This document shows, piece by piece, positions 60,852 through 64,000 of a stretch of 64,000 nt of DNA. The stretch lies in contig NZ_CP064686.1 of the NCBI RefSeq assembly GCF_023100905.1, positions 5,394,001 to 5,458,000 on the forward strand, read 5' to 3'. The stretch comes from Bradyrhizobium sp. 4 (GTDB taxonomy: Bacteria; Pseudomonadota; Alphaproteobacteria; Rhizobiales; Xanthobacteraceae). Each line of letters starts with the position of its first letter. Within the stretch, counting starts at the first letter, position 1. A model generated the notes under the pieces. That model was not told where the DNA came from. It saw only the letters and a program-made list of their open reading frames with translations, and made no database searches. A program made the translations under genes and the position numbers.

Positions 60852-61562
60852 TCAGGCTGCGGCCAAGGCCTCGACCTTCGCCGGATCGAGCAGGCTGATC
60901 CCGCCGTGAATGATCTCGATCACGCCGTGGCGCTCCAGCTTGGTGAACGTGCGGCTGACGGTCTCGATGGTCAGGCCGAGGTAGTCGGCGATGTCCTGGC
61001 GGCTCATCGGAAGCGGGACCGTGTCCGATGCCCCCTTCAGCGAGACCAGCCGCTCGCGCCAGCCGAGCAGAAAGGCCGCAACCTTTTCGTCCGCCGAACG
61101 GCGGCCGAGCAGGACCATGTGGTCCCGGGCCTGGTTCAGCTCGCGAATCGCCAGCTCGTTGATCCGCCTGAGGAGGTGCAGCCGGTCCTCGATGAAACGG
61201 CCGAAGGGTGCCTTCGCGAACTGGCATACGGTCACCGCGCCGATCGCATCGGCCGAAAAATTGTGCCTGCCCGAAATATTCATCCCCAGGAAATCGCCGG
61301 GCAAGGCAAAGCCCACGATCTGCCGGCGGCCGTCGGGGAGCAGCTTGTACAGCCGCATGACGCCCTCGAAGAGATTGTAGAACGAGGTCGTGATGTCCTC
61401 CTCGGAGAACACAGTCTCGCCCGAGGAAAAATGGACGCCCCGGCCGAGATGCTCGAATTCCCGAAGCTCGACCGCATCCAGCGACGAACAAACCGCTGAT
61501 GCGCGGACGGCGCAATCGCTGCAGAGCTGCCAGTTCGGCTCAATCGTGACTACGGGCTTCAT
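60852..61562 (-). CDS. Fnr-type oxygen-sensing regulator (FnrN/AadR group)
   Basis: A 236-residue regulator from ATG 61562 (GGAG upstream; longer starts at 61589 and 61634 are in frame). N-terminal Cys14, Cys17 and Cys25 (C-x2-C-x7-C, as LCSDCAVR then SAVCSS) together with Cys113 (TVCQF) should hold an oxygen-labile 4Fe-4S cluster, the arrangement of FnrN/AadR. The HTH is MSRQDIADYLGLTIETVSRTF; Glu, Ser, Arg of ETVSR read TTGAT-N4-ATCAA. Two matching boxes flank the gene, so it probably controls the adjacent cytochrome and small membrane protein, and perhaps itself. Confidence 0.92.
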   Translation of the reverse strand: MKPVVTIEPNWQLCSDCAVRASAVCSSLDAVELREFEHLGRGVHFSSGETVFSEEDITTSFYNLFEGVMRLYKLLPDGRRQIVGFALPGDFLGMNISGRHNFSADAIGAVTVCQFAKAPFGRFIEDRLHLLRRINELAIRELNQARDHMVLLGRRSADEKVAAFLLGWRERLVSLKGASDTVPLPMSRQDIADYLGLTIETVSRTFTKLERHGVIEIIHGGISLLDPAKVEALAAA

Positions 61563-61640
61563 CGACCGCTCCAAGCGCCGGCTGCCCATCAGGCCCACTC
61601 CGTCGCGCGGATGCATTTTACTGCACTGCGCCAAAGCCGG

Positions 61641-61654
61641 TTGACCCAGATCAA
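61641..61654. promoter_or_regulatory. Near-perfect Fnr/FixK box
   Basis: TTGAC-CCAG-ATCAA, one base off the consensus in the left arm. It sits between the divergent fnr gene (79 bases before its start) and the cytochrome c gene (57 bases before its ATG). It could activate the cytochrome gene and control fnr in the same event. Confidence 0.65.
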
Positions 61655-61710
61655 TTTTGGAGGGAATCCCCGCCCTATTCTTCTCCCGGATTTAAACGGG
61701 GTCACTTTAC

Positions 61711-62028
61711 ATGCTGCAAGGCACGCTGCGTCACGGGTTGGTCGGGTTGCTTCTGATGACGCCTGCCCTGGCGGCCCCGACCGCCGAACAACGCGGCAAG
61801 GCCTTTGCGCGCGCCAATTGCGCGCGCTGCCACGCGATCGACCGTGCGTCGAACAGTCCGCTCAAGATCGCACCGCCGCTGCGAGCCCTGCACCAGCGCT
61901 ATCCCATCGAGAGCCTTGGGGAGGCGCTGGCCGAGGGCATCAACACCGGCCACGCCGACATGCCGGCCTTCGAGCTCAGTCCGGACCAGATCCACGATCT
62001 CCTGTCCTACCTCAAGACCCTGGAATAG
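61711..62028 (+). CDS. Small c-type cytochrome
   Basis: A 105-residue exported class I cytochrome c. Signal peptide residues 1-22 (LVGLLLMTPALAA). The heme site is Cys37-x2-Cys40-His41 (NCARCHAID), with Met84 (GHADMPAF) as distal ligand. The C-terminal helix DQIHDLLSYLKTLE is typical. It is divergent from fnr and has an Fnr/FixK box 57 bases upstream, so expression under low oxygen is likely. It could carry electrons to a high-affinity oxidase or denitrification enzyme encoded elsewhere. Confidence 0.92.
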   Translation: MLQGTLRHGLVGLLLMTPALAAPTAEQRGKAFARANCARCHAIDRASNSPLKIAPPLRALHQRYPIESLGEALAEGINTGHADMPAFELSPDQIHDLLSYLKTLE

Positions 62029-62034
62029 CCGCCC

Positions 62035-63138
62035 TCACACCGCCTGCACGGTCCAGCCGATCAGCTCCTTCGCGATGCGCGTGAAGGCCGTATCGAACGC
62101 TGCGACCGCCGCGGCCGGTTCGACCTTGTCGAGCTTTTCGCTGGTCTCGATGAGACGCGAGGCGACCACCTTGCCGTTCTTGTCGACGATCCGGGCCGAC
62201 AGGCCGATCTCGACCCGTGTCTCTCCCTCGGTGGCAATGCGGAAGCGCCTGATGTCGATCAGCAGCTGATAGTCCGCCTGCCCGAGATCGGCCGTGCGCA
62301 ACGGCGCATGGGCGATGTCGTAGTTCTCGAAACTGTCGATCAGCCGCGCCTGCACCAGCTTGGGAATGCTGTCGGCCCAGAGGAAATCGGCAAAACCCGG
62401 ATTGTCGCCGCCAGGCGCAAACAGCATGCGCTGGGTCTGGAGCATGGCGACCGCTGTCGGCTCGGGGATGGCCAGTGACGCCGCGAGCGTCTTGCCGGCC
62501 GGACCGAGGTTCTGCGGCGTGCGCAGGTCATAGGTGACTTTCTGCGCCGGCGTTCCGCCGCCGGTCATCTTCTCCAGGCCCGCCAAAATGCCGTCGATCT
62601 TGCCGGTGTTGCGCGCAAGCCCGTCCGAGAAGGTCTTGAGATTGGCGATGGTGTCCTTCAGCGGGCCCGAATTGTCCTCCAGCACGGTATCGACCCGCCG
62701 CAGTGCATCCCGTGCGGCCTGCGTCATGCTCTGGCCCGCACCCGCCTCGGCAATCAGGGTCGGGGGCTCGCCGGATTTGGCGACGATGATGCCTCCCTCA
62801 AGCGTCACCACCGGCACGCCGGTCAGCCCTTGGAAATCGAGCCCGACCCTGCTGTCGGCGCGCACAGGCGTGGTTGAAGCAACCGATATCGTCGCATTGA
62901 CGAAGCGTGGATTGTCCGGCGCAAGCCCGAGCTGGGTGACCTCGCCGACGCGGATGCCGTTGAACAGCACACCGGCGCCGACCAGAAGACCGGGCACCGG
63001 GCCCTGGAATTGCACGTGATAGCTGGTGCGCGGCCCGATGCCGCCGGTGTTGTTCAGCCAATAGACGAAGCCGAACACCGCGAGAATCGCCGCCAGGACG
63101 AAACTGCCGATCAGCACGTAGGGAGCGCGGGTTTCCAT
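62035..63138 (-). CDS. mlaD: MlaD-type MCE protein fused to an ABC auxiliary (PqiC-like) domain
   Basis: A 367-residue inner-membrane anchored protein. Membrane segment VLIGSFVLAAILAVFGFVYWL at residues 9-29. The MCE domain follows (GPVPGLLVGAGVLFNGIRVG, QGLTGVPVVTLEGG). Helical residues 130-200 lead to a domain from about residue 210 (YDLRTPQNLGP, LLIDIRRFRI, SARIVDKNGKVVASRLIE) that fits the ABC-type transport auxiliary component family (PqiC). Two proteins usually made apart are joined. It lies 3 bases after mlaF. It would shuttle phospholipids across the periplasm with MlaE and MlaF. Confidence 0.85.
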   Translation of the reverse strand: METRAPYVLIGSFVLAAILAVFGFVYWLNNTGGIGPRTSYHVQFQGPVPGLLVGAGVLFNGIRVGEVTQLGLAPDNPRFVNATISVASTTPVRADSRVGLDFQGLTGVPVVTLEGGIIVAKSGEPPTLIAEAGAGQSMTQAARDALRRVDTVLEDNSGPLKDTIANLKTFSDGLARNTGKIDGILAGLEKMTGGGTPAQKVTYDLRTPQNLGPAGKTLAASLAIPEPTAVAMLQTQRMLFAPGGDNPGFADFLWADSIPKLVQARLIDSFENYDIAHAPLRTADLGQADYQLLIDIRRFRIATEGETRVEIGLSARIVDKNGKVVASRLIETSEKLDKVEPAAAVAAFDTAFTRIAKELIGWTVQAV

Positions 63139-63141
63139 GTC

Positions 63142-63915
63142 TCATCTCATCTCGTGTTGCAGCATCTGCGAGCGTTTGCCGTGGAAATAGGCCCGCACCC
63201 AGGGATGCTCGGATTGCAGCAGTTCGCGCATCGGACCGATCGCCACGATCTTGCCGTCGGCGAGAGCGGCGACGCGATCACAGACCGTGGTGAGGCTCGC
63301 CAGATCATGGGTGACCATGAACACGGTGAGGCCGAGGGTCTTTTGCAGGGTCCCGATCAGCGCGTCGAAATCGCCCGCCGCGATCGGATCGAGACCTGAT
63401 GTCGGCTCATCCAGGAACAGGATCGGCGGATCAAGTGCGAGCGCGCGCGCCAGCGCCACGCGCTTGGTCATGCCGCCGGACAGCTCCGCCGGATATTTAT
63501 CGGCGTCCTGCGCCCGCAGCCCGACCATTTCGAGCTTGGCGATCGCGATCTCGTCCATCAGCTCCTGCGACAGGACGAGATTTTCACGGAGCGGAAACTG
63601 GATGTTCTGCCGGACCGTCAGCGAGGAGAACAGCGCGCCCTGCTGGAACAGGATGCCCCATGTCGTGGCGGCGCCTTCGGTACGGCCGCCGATCGGCCGT
63701 CCCGTAACCTCGATGGTCCCGCCTTGGCGCGGGATGAGGCCGATGATGGTTCGCATCAACACCGACTTGCCACCACCGGACGCCCCCACGAGCCCGAGTA
63801 TCTCACCCCGGCGCACGTCGAGGGACAGATGATCGAGCACGGTCTGCCGGCCGAAGCCGACCACGAGGTCGCGGACGCGGATCGCGAACTGCTCTTGCGA
63901 TTCGCCCATGATCAC
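63142..63915 (-). CDS. mlaF: Mla-type ABC transporter ATP-binding protein
   Basis: A 257-residue ABC ATPase. Walker A GASGGGKSVLMRTI (MlaF-type Gly-Ala-Ser), Q-loop region ILFQQGALFSSLTVRQNI, signature ELSGGMTKRVALARAL, Walker B PILFLDEPTSGLDP. GTG 63915 overlaps the mlaE stop (GTGA); ATG 63909 is in frame. It powers lipid transport by the MlaE permease with MlaD downstream. Confidence 0.92.
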   Translation of the reverse strand: MIMGESQEQFAIRVRDLVVGFGRQTVLDHLSLDVRRGEILGLVGASGGGKSVLMRTIIGLIPRQGGTIEVTGRPIGGRTEGAATTWGILFQQGALFSSLTVRQNIQFPLRENLVLSQELMDEIAIAKLEMVGLRAQDADKYPAELSGGMTKRVALARALALDPPILFLDEPTSGLDPIAAGDFDALIGTLQKTLGLTVFMVTHDLASLTTVCDRVAALADGKIVAIGPMRELLQSEHPWVRAYFHGKRSQMLQHEMR

Positions 63916-64000
63916 ATTCCGATCGAGGCGAAGAAGATCGCGAACAGGCCGTCGAGCACGATCACCAGGAAGATCGACTTGACCACCGACGTCGTGGTCT
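63912..64000 (-). CDS. mlaE: MlaE-family permease, C-terminal end only
   Basis: The last 28 codons before the stop read TTTSVVKSIFLVIVLDGLF and end AIFFASIGM. This is the characteristic C-terminus of MlaE-type permeases (TTxSVVxSI-LVIVxDxxF). The stop overlaps the start of the ATPase gene. The rest of the gene lies outside the window. Confidence 0.85.
   Translation of the reverse strand, partial: TTTSVVKSIFLVIVLDGLFAIFFASIGM

Overview
The window looks like the chromosome of a Bradyrhizobium-type alphaproteobacterium (Nitrobacteraceae). It is GC-rich throughout. It carries Omp31-like porins that start after an 'AADLA' processing site, an FnrN/AadR-type oxygen regulator, Bradyrhizobium-style extragenic palindromes, and many tripartite transporters and acyl-CoA genes. 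This assignment rests on protein recognition only. No rRNA, tRNA or CRISPR array was found.

Layout. (1) 1-6.9 kb, minus strand: a tight surface-polysaccharide operon of flippase, asparagine synthase-like amidotransferase, glycosyltransferase, hexapeptide acyltransferase, methyltransferase and a sugar epimerase cut by the window edge. (2) 6.9-22.1 kb: a type II secretion locus. It has gspN, then a 1183-residue autotransporter on the opposite strand, then gspM-L-K-J-I-H-G-F-E. Divergent from these are gspD (a predicted lipoprotein secretin behind a good sigma-70 promoter) and a short prepilin peptidase. (3) 22.2-30.3 kb: a Sel1 protein, an exported beta-helix protein, degraded DNA (IS630 remnant and a frameshifted exported protein), a type III CoA-transferase, a frameshifted leishmanolysin-like metalloprotease and two Omp31-like porins. 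(4) 30.4-39.5 kb: a complete TctABC transporter, an enoyl-CoA hydratase, a serine-glyoxylate-type aminotransferase, and a fused FAD/Fe-S oxidoreductase followed by a GlcG-like protein. This suggests uptake of a carboxylate and 2-hydroxyacid/glyoxylate metabolism. (5) 39.7-47.0 kb: a remnant of a mobilisable element with a DUF3102 protein, a ParB-like fragment, a MobC-like protein, a relaxase, two GIY-YIG proteins (one truncated), an unknown protein, a metallophosphoesterase and a DUF6634-like protein. No integrase is visible. (6) 47.3-59.6 kb: a second enoyl-CoA hydratase, a molybdopterin oxidoreductase, an orphan TctC-like binding protein, a two-subunit molybdenum hydroxylase coupled to a signal-less ModA-like protein, and a TRAP transporter/SDR operon divergent from a cyclase-family hydrolase. 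(7) 59.6-62.0 kb: a Crp-type regulator and an oxygen-control module made of an Fnr with an N-terminal Cys cluster, a 44-residue membrane protein and a cytochrome c, with two Fnr/FixK boxes. (8) 62.0-64.0 kb: an Mla-type lipid transport operon whose MlaD is fused to a PqiC-like domain.

The parts most worth a second look are the Fnr-box-controlled 44-residue membrane protein, the GIY-YIG/unknown/phosphoesterase cassette in the mobile remnant, the autotransporter embedded in the type II secretion locus, and the molybdenum hydroxylase translationally coupled to a ModA-like protein without a signal peptide. Two genes appear broken by single-base shifts and could be sequencing errors.
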